This document shows positions 1 to 6,745 of a stretch of DNA of 9,846 nt, piece after piece. The DNA comes from Deltaproteobacteria bacterium (GTDB taxonomy: Bacteria > Desulfobacterota > Desulfobulbia > Desulfobulbales > UBA5123). The notes under the pieces were generated by a model. The model did no database searches and had not been told where the DNA came from. It saw only the letters and a list, made by a program, of their open reading frames with translations. The position numbers and the translations under genes are program-made. The DNA lies in assembly GCA_021788685.1 (NCBI GenBank), contig JAJYKH010000077.1:1-9846 (forward strand), in the 5' to 3' direction. The first letter of the stretch is position 1. Every line of letters begins with the position of its first letter.

Positions 1-1
1 C

Positions 2-2767
2 AACTATCTGCTGATCGTCGGCCTGGTCTCGGAAGACGGCTCCATGGACCGCAACGCTCTGACCGACTACCTGGTCTCCAACGTCCAGGACGTCATCAGC
101 CGACTGGACGGGGTGGGCGAAGTGCTGCTTTTCGGCACCCAGAACGCCATGCGGATCTGGCTGAACCCGGAAAAGATGAACGATTTCCGGCTGACGACCA
201 GTGATGTGATCGCGGCGCTCCAGGCCCAGAACGCCCAGATCTCCGCCGGCCAGTTCGGCGGCACTCCGGCCGTCAAGGGGCAGCAGCTCAACGCCACCAT
301 CACCGCCCGCAGCCTGCTCCGGACCCCGGAGCAGTTCGACGCCATCATCCTGCGGACCAACCCCGATGGCTCCACCGTCCGGCTGAAGGACGTGGCGGTG
401 ACCAGGATCGGAACGGAGAGTTACGACATCCAATCCTATTACAACGGGAAGCCGGTGGGCGGCATGGCCATCCGGCTTGCGGCGGGCGCCAACGCGCTTG
501 ATACGGGCGAACGGATCAAGGCCAAGATGACGGAGCTGTCGCGGTATTTCCCGCCCGGGATGAAGGTGGTGTATCCCTACGACACCACCCCCTTCGTCAA
601 GATTTCCCTGGAAGAGGTGGTGCACACGCTCTTTGAGGCCGTCATTCTGGTCTTCATCATCATGTTCCTCTTCCTGCAGAATTTCCGGGCCACTCTCATC
701 CCGACCATCGCGGTGCCGGTGGTCCTCCTGGGAACGATGGGGGTGCTGGCGGCCGCCGGATTTTCCATCAACACCTTGACCATGTTCGCCCTGGTGATCG
801 TGATCGGCCTCCTGGTGGACGACGCCATCGTGGTGGTGGAGAACGTGGAACGGATCATGTCGGAGGAAGGACTCTCGCCGCACGACGCCACCGCCAAGTC
901 GATGCGGCAGATCACCAGCGCCCTGTGGGGCATCGCCACGGTGCTCACGGCGGTCTTCCTGCCCATGGCCTTCTTCGGGGGCTCAACCGGCGTCATCTAC
1001 CGCCAGTTCTCGATCACCATCATTTCCGCCATGATCCTGTCGGTCATGGTGGCGATGATTCTCACCCCCGCCTTGTGCGCCACCCTGCTCCAGCCGGTCA
1101 GGAAGGGGCACCGGCCCGGTGAATCGGGCCTGCTCAGCGGGTTCTTCGGGCGGTTCAACGGGCTGTTCGACCGCGGCCGGGGAAAGTACCAGGCCATCGT
1201 GGGGAGGTCCTTCGGCAAGCCGCTCCGCTATCTGGTGGTGTACGGCGCCATCGTTTCGGTCATGATCTTCTTTTTTCTGCGCCTCCCCTCCGCCTTTCTC
1301 CCGGATGAGGACCAGGGATTCCTCATCTGCCAGGTGCAGCTCCCGGCCGGGGCCACCCAGGAGCGGACCATTCAGGTGCTCCGGCAGATTGAGCACCATT
1401 TCCTGCAAAACGAGTCGAAGGCGGTGGAGGGGATCATCACCGTGGCAGGGTTCAGCTTTGCCGGACGCGGCCAGAACATGGGGCTCGCCTGGGTGAAGCT
1501 CAAGGACTGGAAGCTCCGTAATAGTAAGGATCTGAAGGCGCCGGCCATTGCCGCCCGGGCCATGAAGGCGTTCTCCAGGATCCGGGACGGTCTGGCCTTT
1601 GCCTTTGCGCCGCCGGCGGTGCTGGAGCTGGGGGTGGCGAACGGCTTTGACTTCCAGCTGCAGGACCGGGGGGGTCTGGGCCATGAAAAGTTGATGGAAG
1701 CCCGCAACCAGATGCTCAGCATGGCCATGAAGAACCCCAAGCTGACTGCGGTCCGCCCCAACGGCCAGGACGACTCGCCCCAGTTCAAGCTCGATATCGA
1801 TGACGTGCGGGCCGGTGCCCTGGGGGTTTCTCCCGCCGAGATCAACGACGTCCTCTCCACCGCTTGGGGCAGCACCTACGTGAACGACTTCATCCAGAAC
1901 GGCCGGGTCAAGAAGGTCTATCTCCAGGCCGACGCCCGGTACCGGATGCTGCCGGAGGACATCGACACCTGGTACGTCCGCAACGCCAGGGGCGAGATGG
2001 TGCCGTTCTCGGCTTTTTCCACCGCCCATTGGCAGTACGGCTCCCCCCGCCTGGAACGGTACAACGGCCTCCCCTCCGTGGAGATCATGGGGCAGGCCGC
2101 CCCCGGAGTGAGCACCGGCCAAGCCATGGCCGAGATGGAGCAGATGGCCACCCGGCTGCCCCCCGGGATCGGCTACGAGTGGACTGGACTCTCCTACGAG
2201 GAAAAACAGGCCGGCAAGCAGGCCCCGGCCCTCTATGCCATCTCGCTCCTGGTGATCTTTCTCGCCGTGGCCGCCTTGTACGAGAGCTGGACCATCCCCT
2301 TCGTCAACATGCTGATGCTGCCGCTCGGCCTGGTGGGCGCCGTAACCGCGGTGACCCTGCGGGGGCTGCCCAACGACATCTATCTCCAGATCGGGCTGCT
2401 GACCACCCTGGGGCTTTCCACCAAGAACGCCATCCTGATCATCCAGTTCATCAAGGCGCAGATGCGGGAGGGCCTGGATCTGGTGGCGGCCACCATGGCG
2501 GCCGTGAAGATCCGGCTGCGGCCGGTCATCATGACCTCGCTCGCCTTCTTCTTCGGCACCCTGCCGCTGGCCTTGACCCACGGGGCTGGGGCGGCGGCCC
2601 AGAACGCCATCGGCACGGCGGTGACCGGCGGCCTGCTCTCGGCCACCTTCATCGACTTGCTCTTCATTCCCTTCTTCTTCGTGCTGGTGTCGCGGCTGTT
2701 CGGCCGGGAAACCCACGAGGTGCGCGCGGCAGAGCCTGCGGTTGCGCCGGCCGCGGATGGACAGTGA
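2..2767 (+). CDS. RND multidrug efflux transporter, HAE1 (AcrB/MexB-like) family, 5'-truncated by window edge
   Basis: Inner-membrane proton/drug antiporter of a tripartite efflux pump. The frame is open from base 2; the first in-frame ATG (base 44) is not the true start, because the 14 codons before it already read as AcrB porter-domain sequence (NYLLIVGLVSEDGS). By alignment to AcrB from memory, roughly 134 N-terminal residues, including TM1, lie outside the window. Numbering from the base-44 Met: the porter domain includes GTQNAMRIWL (31-40) and the GGTPAVKGQQLNA block (72-84). The proton-relay Asp pair is in GLLVDDAIVVVENVER (DD at 259-260, like AcrB D407/D408). The relay Lys is in LSTKNAILII (K about 794, like K940), and the conserved Thr is in NAIGTAVTGG (about 858, like T978). 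The C-terminus is complete. The next gene encodes the outer-membrane partner and begins within about 25 bases, so they are surely co-transcribed; the membrane-fusion protein is presumably upstream. The substrate cannot be read from sequence. Confidence 0.96.
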   Translation, partial: NYLLIVGLVSEDGSMDRNALTDYLVSNVQDVISRLDGVGEVLLFGTQNAMRIWLNPEKMNDFRLTTSDVIAALQAQNAQISAGQFGGTPAVKGQQLNATITARSLLRTPEQFDAIILRTNPDGSTVRLKDVAVTRIGTESYDIQSYYNGKPVGGMAIRLAAGANALDTGERIKAKMTELSRYFPPGMKVVYPYDTTPFVKISLEEVVHTLFEAVILVFIIMFLFLQNFRATLIPTIAVPVVLLGTMGVLAAAGFSINTLTMFALVIVIGLLVDDAIVVVENVERIMSEEGLSPHDATAKSMRQITSALWGIATVLTAVFLPMAFFGGSTGVIYRQFSITIISAMILSVMVAMILTPALCATLLQPVRKGHRPGESGLLSGFFGRFNGLFDRGRGKYQAIVGRSFGKPLRYLVVYGAIVSVMIFFFLRLPSAFLPDEDQGFLICQVQLPAGATQERTIQVLRQIEHHFLQNESKAVEGIITVAGFSFAGRGQNMGLAWVKLKDWKLRNSKDLKAPAIAARAMKAFSRIRDGLAFAFAPPAVLELGVANGFDFQLQDRGGLGHEKLMEARNQMLSMAMKNPKLTAVRPNGQDDSPQFKLDIDDVRAGALGVSPAEINDVLSTAWGSTYVNDFIQNGRVKKVYLQADARYRMLPEDIDTWYVRNARGEMVPFSAFSTAHWQYGSPRLERYNGLPSVEIMGQAAPGVSTGQAMAEMEQMATRLPPGIGYEWTGLSYEEKQAGKQAPALYAISLLVIFLAVAALYESWTIPFVNMLMLPLGLVGAVTAVTLRGLPNDIYLQIGLLTTLGLSTKNAILIIQFIKAQMREGLDLVAATMAAVKIRLRPVIMTSLAFFFGTLPLALTHGAGAAAQNAIGTAVTGGLLSATFIDLLFIPFFFVLVSRLFGRETHEVRAAEPAVAPAADGQ

Positions 2768-2780
2768 CATGGAAAGAGAA

Positions 2781-2786
2781 CGGAGA
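2781..2786 (+). promoter_or_regulatory. Shine-Dalgarno deciding the start of the outer-membrane channel gene
   Basis: CGGAGA lies six bases before the GTG at 2793. The alternative ATG at 2769, one base after the pump stop codon, and the TTG at 2742 have no comparable purine box, so the GTG is preferred. Confidence 0.5.
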
Positions 2787-2792
2787 AATGGT

Positions 2793-4235
2793 GTGGAGCT
2801 GAAACGGAGAGTGAAGCAGGGACCGGGGCCCCGGGGGGCCGCCGTCGCGCTGGTCGCCCTGGCCCTCTCCGGCTGCGGGACCCTGGCCCCGAAATACACC
2901 CGCCCGGAAGCGCCCATCCCGGCCACGTGGCCGAGCGGGCCAGCCTACCAGGAGCAGAAGGAGCAGCCGGGCAAGCCACCGGTGGCGGCGCTTTCCTGGC
3001 GCGATTTCTTCAATAATGAGAAGCTGCGGGGTCTCATCACCCTCGCTCTGGAGAACAACCGGGACCTGCGGGAAGCCGCCCTCAACATCGAGCGGGCGCG
3101 GGCCATCTACCGGATTCAGCGGGCGCCGCTCTTCCCGTTCGTCAATGCCTCCGGCGTCGGCAATGTCCAGCGGGTGCCGGCCGACCTCTCGTCCACCAGG
3201 GAGGCGGACACGTTCGAGCAGTACAGCGCCACGGTGGGGCTCACCTCCTACGAATTGGACTTCTTCGGCCGGGTGCGGAGCCTGCGGAACCAGGCGCTCC
3301 AGCAGTTCTTCGCCACCGAGGAGGCGCGCCGCAGCGCCCAGATCAGCCTGGTGGCGGAAGTGGCGCAGAGCTGGCTCACCCTGGCCGCCGACCGGGAGCT
3401 CCTCGGACTGGCCCAGGAGACCCTCAAGAGCCACCAGGCGACTTATGACCTCACCAAGCGGCGCTTCGACGTGGGGGTGGCCTCGGCCCTGGATGTGCGC
3501 CAAGCCCAGACTACCGTCGAATCGGCCAAGGTGGACATTGCCCGCTACACCGGGCTGGTCGCCCAGGACGAAAACGCCCTCCGGCTGCTGGTGGGTGCCT
3601 CCCTGCCGCCGGACTCCCTCCCCGGGGCACTGACCTCCGTCACCGACCTGGAGGAGATCCCCGCCGGCCTGCCCTCGGAGGTCCTGCAGTGCCGGCCCGA
3701 CATCCTGGCGGCCGAGCACCAGCTCGAAGGGGCCTACGCGAACATCGGCGCCGCCCGGGCGGCCTTCTTCCCCCGCATCGCCCTCACCGCCAATGCCGGG
3801 GTGGCCAGCTCCGAGCTGGAGGGGTTGTTCGAATCCGGGTCCGGCACCTGGCTTTTCGCCCCGCGGATCGATCTGCCGATCTTCAACGCCGGGAGCCTGC
3901 GGGCGCAGCTCAAGGTGTCGCAGGTGGACCGGGACATCTTCCTCTCCCGCTACGAGCGCGCGATCCAAAGCGCCTTCCGGGAGGTGGCCGACGCCCTGGC
4001 CCAGCAGGGCACCATCGGCAACCAGATGGCCGCCCAGCAGGCCCTGGTCGATGCCACCACCGAGGCCTACAAGTTGTCCGAGGCGCGCTTCACGAAAGGC
4101 ATCGAAAGCTTCCTCACCGTGCTCGATTCCCAGCGTGCCCTGTACAGCGCCCAGCAGAACCTGATCACCATCCGCCTCCTCCGGCTGACCAACGAGGTGA
4201 CGCTCTACCGGGTGCTGGGGGGTGGGGCGGCGTAG
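2793..4235 (+). CDS. Outer-membrane efflux lipoprotein, NodT/OprM family (TolC superfamily)
   Basis: Outer-membrane channel of the RND pump encoded just upstream. From the chosen GTG the protein is 480 aa, usual for OprM/NodT proteins. It opens with a lipoprotein signal: basic n-region (KRRVK), hydrophobic AAVALVALALSGC, lipobox LSGC with Cys28 as the predicted acylated residue. Two homologous outer-membrane-factor repeats follow. The first contains SYELDFFGRVRSLRNQAL and TLKSHQATYDLTKRRFDVG; the second contains CRPDILAAEHQLEGAYANIG, ARAAFFPRIALTANAG, and PIFNAGSLRAQLKVS. These are hallmark NodT-family blocks: the E-L-D-x-F-G-R motif and the R-P-D-I-xx-A-E-xx-L motif. The start is uncertain: ATG 2769 would add eight residues and would sit right behind the pump stop codon, but it lacks a good ribosome site. 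The close spacing indicates co-transcription and possibly translational coupling with the pump. Confidence 0.95.
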   Translation: MELKRRVKQGPGPRGAAVALVALALSGCGTLAPKYTRPEAPIPATWPSGPAYQEQKEQPGKPPVAALSWRDFFNNEKLRGLITLALENNRDLREAALNIERARAIYRIQRAPLFPFVNASGVGNVQRVPADLSSTREADTFEQYSATVGLTSYELDFFGRVRSLRNQALQQFFATEEARRSAQISLVAEVAQSWLTLAADRELLGLAQETLKSHQATYDLTKRRFDVGVASALDVRQAQTTVESAKVDIARYTGLVAQDENALRLLVGASLPPDSLPGALTSVTDLEEIPAGLPSEVLQCRPDILAAEHQLEGAYANIGAARAAFFPRIALTANAGVASSELEGLFESGSGTWLFAPRIDLPIFNAGSLRAQLKVSQVDRDIFLSRYERAIQSAFREVADALAQQGTIGNQMAAQQALVDATTEAYKLSEARFTKGIESFLTVLDSQRALYSAQQNLITIRLLRLTNEVTLYRVLGGGAA

Positions 4236-4253
4236 AGCTCCTTCAGGACCGGG

Positions 4254-4266
4254 CCCGCTCAGCGGG
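4254..4266 (+). other. Short GC hairpin after the efflux operon
   Basis: CCCGC-TCA-GCGGG forms a perfect five-base-pair hairpin 18 bases after the channel gene stop. There is no T-tract behind it, so it is not a classical intrinsic terminator. It may stabilise the 3' end of the efflux mRNA or act with the larger palindrome just downstream. Confidence 0.35.
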
Positions 4267-4280
4267 ATGGCGAAGGCATG

Positions 4281-4315
4281 GGCCGGGTTACGCCGTGCGG
4301 CTGACCCGACCTACG
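4281..4315 (+). repeat. REP-like palindrome of the GGGTTACGC...ACCC.ACCTACG type
   Basis: An imperfect inverted repeat: GGCCGGGT (4281-4288) pairs with ACCCGACC (4304-4311) with one mismatch. An inner GCC/GGC stem is capped by GTGC, and CCTACGG follows. The layout (GGGTTACGC on one arm, ACCC plus CCTACG on the other) matches the widespread intergenic REP family seen in many proteobacteria and cyanobacteria, some members of which are mobilised by RAYT transposases; this match is from memory. Only one copy is present here and no RAYT gene is seen. TTTTC follows at 4317, so the element may also terminate efflux-operon transcription. Confidence 0.55.
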
Positions 4316-4355
4316 GTTTTCGGAGGTTGATTCCAGCCTTCCCAATTTAACCCCC

Positions 4356-5555
4356 ATGTCCCTTCTCTTCTGGCTTTCCCTTCTTTCTTTCGGCCTCACC
4401 CTCTCGGCCACCTTCGAGATCGCCCTCGGCATGCGGCGGCTGGTCCGCCTCCGGGATGTGCCGCCGGCCGGTGACGGGGAGCTGCCCAAAGTGTCCATCG
4501 TCATTCCCGCCTGCAACGAGGCGGACACCATCGGGCCGGCCCTGCAATCGGTGCTCGGGCTGGCGTATCCCGACCTCGAAGTCCTGGTGGTGAACGACCG
4601 CTCGACCGACGGGACCGGGGACGTCCTCCGGCACATGCGGCAACGGTATCCCCGGCTCAAGGTGATCGAGATCACCGAGCTGCCCGCCGGCTGGATGGGC
4701 AAGGCCCATGCCCTGCAGGAAGGCGCCCGTCAGGCCACCGGCGCCTACCTCCTCTTCACCGACGCGGACATCCTCCTGGAGAAGACCACCCTGTCGCGAG
4801 CCATGGCCCATGTGCTCCGGAACCGGCTCGATCACCTGAGCCTCTTTTTCAAGAACATCGGAGGCGGCGGTCTGCTGAACACCCTGATGCTCGACGTGGG
4901 CGGGGGGCTGCTGCTCCTCTTCAAGCCGTGGAAGGCCAAGGAGAAGAACAGCAAGCACTTCATGGGGGTGGGGGCCTTCAACCTGGTCAGGGCCGAGGCC
5001 TACCGGGCCATCGGCGGTCACCGGAGCTTCGCCATGCATCCCGTGGACGACATCGTGCTCGGGAAGGTCCTGAAAAGGAAGGGCTTCAGCCAGGAATGCC
5101 TGCTGGGCGACGACTTCGTCCGGGTCGAATGGTACGCCACCATCAGGGAGCTGATCAGGGGCGTGATGAAGAACACCTTCGCCGTCTACGACTTCAGCAT
5201 TTCCTGGCTGGCGCTGGGCTGCCTTCTCGTCCTGGTCATGGGCATCGTGCCGGCCTGGGGGCTCCTGGTCGCGACCGGGGCCGCCCGCGCCCTTTTTGCC
5301 GGGTCGGTAGCCATCCGCCTCTTCTTCTTTGCCCTCGGCCTCCGCCTGGCGGGCGTGCCGCCCGGGAATGCGCTCTGGTCGCTCGTCACGCCCTTTCTCA
5401 GCATCTACATCGCCGTGAAAGCGGCGGTGGTCACCCTCCGCAACGACGGCATCACCTGGCGCGGCACCCATTATTCCCTGGATGAGATGAGGAAGGGCGA
5501 ACGGCTCCTCTGGGTCAGGGGGTGGAGCCGATCCACGCCTAATCGGGCTATTTGA
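4356..5555 (+). CDS. Membrane-bound family 2 glycosyltransferase (HpnB/CrtQ-like)
   Basis: A 399-aa GT-A fold glycosyltransferase, predicted to move a sugar from a nucleotide donor to a membrane lipid at the cytoplasmic face. An N-terminal membrane segment (about residues 1-22) precedes the GT2 core. That core shows KVSIVIPACNEADTIG (45-60), VLVVNDRSTDGTGDV (76-90), LPAGWMGKAHALQEGA (109-124), the metal-binding DxD in LFTDADI (D136/D138), and GVGAFNLVRAEAYRAIGGH (204-222). HPVDD (D231/D232) probably holds the catalytic base. C-terminal hydrophobic segments at about 282-307, 310-330 and 340-360 anchor it, followed by ITWRGTHY, typical of hopene-associated HpnB and carotenoid CrtQ relatives. 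The LPxGWxGKxxA motif also fits that group. No hopanoid or carotenoid genes are in the window, so the acceptor is unknown. The ATG chosen has no close Shine-Dalgarno; a GGAGG lies about 30 bases upstream, but no in-frame start matches it. Confidence 0.9.
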   Translation: MSLLFWLSLLSFGLTLSATFEIALGMRRLVRLRDVPPAGDGELPKVSIVIPACNEADTIGPALQSVLGLAYPDLEVLVVNDRSTDGTGDVLRHMRQRYPRLKVIEITELPAGWMGKAHALQEGARQATGAYLLFTDADILLEKTTLSRAMAHVLRNRLDHLSLFFKNIGGGGLLNTLMLDVGGGLLLLFKPWKAKEKNSKHFMGVGAFNLVRAEAYRAIGGHRSFAMHPVDDIVLGKVLKRKGFSQECLLGDDFVRVEWYATIRELIRGVMKNTFAVYDFSISWLALGCLLVLVMGIVPAWGLLVATGAARALFAGSVAIRLFFFALGLRLAGVPPGNALWSLVTPFLSIYIAVKAAVVTLRNDGITWRGTHYSLDEMRKGERLLWVRGWSRSTPNRAI

Positions 5556-5844
5556 TGCTGCCACCTCCAGATGATCTCTGGCAGCGCAATTCGCGAGAGA
5601 GCAAGCCCGAGCTCGCTCAAACCTGATGCTCGCCACTCCCACCACCCACTTCACCTCCGCGTCCCAGGTGATCCTCTGAGGCGCTGGGCTGGATGGTGCC
5701 TGGCTGAAGTTCCTCGCAATAGGGCTGATCGGGGGGCTCCGAGCTTCCGGAAGGCTATTGGGACGATGACGCGAGCCACATCAAGGCGGTGAATATCTGT
5801 TTTCCCAGCCGGTTCAAAAGGGCTCTCTTTTTCAAAGAACCTAT
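5556..5844. other. Intergenic stretch, no convincing gene, GC-to-AT transition
   Basis: Just behind the glycosyltransferase stop a perfect seven-bp stem, GCTGCCA (5557-5563) with TGGCAGC (5579-5585), could form a 3' hairpin, but it has no T-tract. The middle is GC-rich with frequent stops in all frames. One frame (about 5729-5863) is open for about 44 codons without ATG, GTG placed sensibly, or a ribosome site; I do not recognise its product, and it may be a decayed gene remnant or chance. From about 5800 the base composition turns AT-rich and leads into the promoter of the toxin-antitoxin genes. Confidence 0.4.
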
Positions 5845-5874
5845 TTGCAAATATTTAGTTTGAAATGTGATACT
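5845..5874 (+). promoter_or_regulatory. Candidate sigma-70 promoter of the hicA-hicB-secB operon
   Basis: A possible -35 box TTGCAA (5845-5850) is separated by 18 bases from GATACT (5869-5874). GATACT is preceded by TGT, giving an extended -10 (TGTGATACT). Transcription would then start near 5881, leaving only about 14 bases of leader before the toxin ATG. The -10 box lies inside the palindrome described next, as expected for an auto-repressed toxin-antitoxin promoter. An alternative -35 is TTGAAA (5860-5865). Assigned by eye. Confidence 0.45.
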
Positions 5875-5886
5875 ATATATAGTATC
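5869..5886. promoter_or_regulatory. Perfect 18-bp palindromic operator upstream of hicA
   Basis: GATACTATATATAGTATC is an exact inverted repeat with no spacer (nine-base half-site GATACTATA). It ends eight bases before the toxin ATG and overlaps the candidate -10 box. HicB antitoxins with a ribbon-helix-helix domain bind palindromic operators of this sort as dimers or tetramers and repress their own operon. The encoded HicB-like protein has such a domain, so it is the likely ligand. Confidence 0.65.
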
Positions 5887-5894
5887 TAGTGGCT

Positions 5895-6176
5895 ATGAGT
5901 AGGAGGGAAAGAAAAATTCAAAGCTGGCTGGAAAACCCACCCACCGACGCTCCTGTCGATGAGGTGGAGGCCGTGGTGAAATATTATTTCCCCCAAAGCC
6001 GCCTCCCTAACCGCCGGGGATCTCATAATATTGTAATCGAAGACGATCGATTAAAGGGTTTCGGGGATTTTGGCCCGCTAGGGCAGCTGCAGATACCGGT
6101 CAAAGGTGGCCAGAAAGTTAAAGGAGTGTATCTGCAAAAATTGGCAGAAGCTATAGAGGTAATCACCGAATCGTAA
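5895..6176 (+). CDS. hicA: HicA-like toxin (type II TA mRNA interferase), first gene of a TAC module
   Basis: A 93-aa basic protein resembling HicA toxins, which adopt a dsRNA-binding-like fold and cut mRNA with a conserved His. The visible hallmarks are RRGSHNIVIE (residues 40-49, catalytic His44 in G-S-H) and GQLQIPVKGG (63-72), then a C-terminal helix (VYLQKLAEAIEVI). The family order 'G-S-H-x-I/Y ... x-x-P-V-H/K-G ... helix' is preserved. The N-terminus is about 20-25 residues longer than in the shortest HicA proteins. The start is uncertain: ATG 5895 is used here, GTG 5889 adds two residues, and neither has an upstream ribosome site, consistent with an almost leaderless mRNA. A strong AGGAGG lies inside the ORF at 5901-5906. 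A HicB-like gene follows 20 bases later in the same direction. The identification rests on the motif plus this neighbour; without hicB it would be weaker. Confidence 0.75.
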   Translation: MSRRERKIQSWLENPPTDAPVDEVEAVVKYYFPQSRLPNRRGSHNIVIEDDRLKGFGDFGPLGQLQIPVKGGQKVKGVYLQKLAEAIEVITES

Positions 6177-6184
6177 GGTTGAAC

Positions 6185-6190
6185 GGGAGA
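6185..6190 (+). promoter_or_regulatory. Shine-Dalgarno deciding the hicB start
   Basis: GGGAGA sits six bases before ATG 6197 and directly abuts ATG 6191. The ATG at 6197 therefore has ideal spacing, and both the in-frame ATG 6191 and TTG 6179 are less likely starts. Confidence 0.55.
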
Positions 6191-6196
6191 ATGGGA

Positions 6197-6733
6197 ATGA
6201 GCAAAGATCTTAATTACTATCTTAGTCTTAATTATACCATCGAGTTGGTGCCAATCTCTCCTCAGTTAGGGGGAGGATTTATGGCGAGGCTGCCGGAATT
6301 AGGTCGGTTTTCCATTGTCGGTGATGGAGATACACCACAAGAGGCTTTAGCCCATCTTGAAGAATCCAAGCGTGAACGTTTTGAGGATTATTTGTCCAGA
6401 GACTTGAAGATACCTGAACCATTAGGCGAGGAAGAGTACAGCGGCAAGTTTTTGGTTAGAATCCCTAGGAGCTTGCATCGAGAGCTTTCAAGGAGGGCAA
6501 AGGATGAAGACGTAAGCCTGAACTCTTACGTTACTTACCTCCTCGGAAAGACGAATGGGCAAGAGTTAATGTCAAGTGCCGTTACAAAGTGTATTGACGA
6601 TATTAAAACTGAAATGACTCACTTGAATGAAAAAGTGAGTAAGCTTAATTACAATATATCTAAGACGCCACCACTAGCTATTTGGGGCTATTCTGCTGTT
6701 GGTGTCGATGATGGCTATGCTGAAGCGGCATAA
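6197..6733 (+). CDS. hicB: HicB-like antitoxin with ribbon-helix-helix domain and C-terminal chaperone-addiction-like extension
   Basis: A 178-aa antitoxin predicted to neutralise the HicA-like toxin and repress the operon. Residues 7-75 form the HicB partial RNase-H-like domain: YTIELVPISPQLGGGFMARL, then PELGRFSIVGDGDTPQEALA and a helix ending in a DYL block. Residues 82-117 form a ribbon-helix-helix DNA-binding domain: GKFLVRIPRSLHRELSRRAK, then EDVSLNSYVTYLLG. Most HicB proteins stop about here. This one continues for about 60 residues: a polar helix rich in Glu/Lys/Asn (about 120-152), then a short hydrophobic/aromatic tail KTPPLAIWGYSAVGVDDGY (156-174). Such a tail is what a SecB-like chaperone could bind, and a SecB-like gene starts 12 bases after the stop codon. 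By analogy with HigA1 of M. tuberculosis, the extension probably destabilises the antitoxin unless the chaperone is present; this is inference. The gene is clearly more AT-rich than the flanking genes. Confidence 0.85.
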   Translation: MSKDLNYYLSLNYTIELVPISPQLGGGFMARLPELGRFSIVGDGDTPQEALAHLEESKRERFEDYLSRDLKIPEPLGEEEYSGKFLVRIPRSLHRELSRRAKDEDVSLNSYVTYLLGKTNGQELMSSAVTKCIDDIKTEMTHLNEKVSKLNYNISKTPPLAIWGYSAVGVDDGYAEAA

Positions 6734-6741
6734 AGGAGGGG
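6733..6741 (+). promoter_or_regulatory. Strong Shine-Dalgarno for the SecB-like gene, overlapping the hicB stop
   Basis: AAGGAGGGG begins at the last base of the hicB TAA, and its core GGAGG ends six bases before the GTG start at 6746. It is the best ribosome site of the operon, suggesting the chaperone is made in generous amounts and is translationally linked to hicB. Confidence 0.65.
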
Positions 6742-6745
6742 TAAG

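Noticed and set aside
2742..2792. Longer N-terminus for the outer-membrane lipoprotein from TTG 2742 or ATG 2769
   Set aside because: These starts lack a ribosome site and push the lipobox away from the N-terminus, whereas GTG 2793 has CGGAGA six bases upstream and gives a compact 28-residue lipoprotein signal.
983..2926. Very long minus-strand open frame (over 600 codons) opposite the RND gene
   Set aside because: It lies antisense to an unmistakable efflux gene and its translation is rich in Gly, His, Arg and Pro without any recognisable motif. Long antisense frames are usual opposite GC-rich genes with strong third-position bias.
2664..3968. Minus-strand open frame opposite the outer-membrane channel gene
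   Set aside because: Composition-driven shadow of the real gene; it spans the pump/channel junction and has no domain signal.
5557..5585. Intrinsic terminator after the glycosyltransferase
   Set aside because: A perfect seven-bp stem exists right after the stop codon, but the loop is 15 bases and no T-tract follows, so only a generic hairpin can be claimed.
4347..5654. Minus-strand open frame opposite the glycosyltransferase
   Set aside because: The sense strand has complete GT2 motifs and membrane segments; the antisense product is low-complexity and charged.
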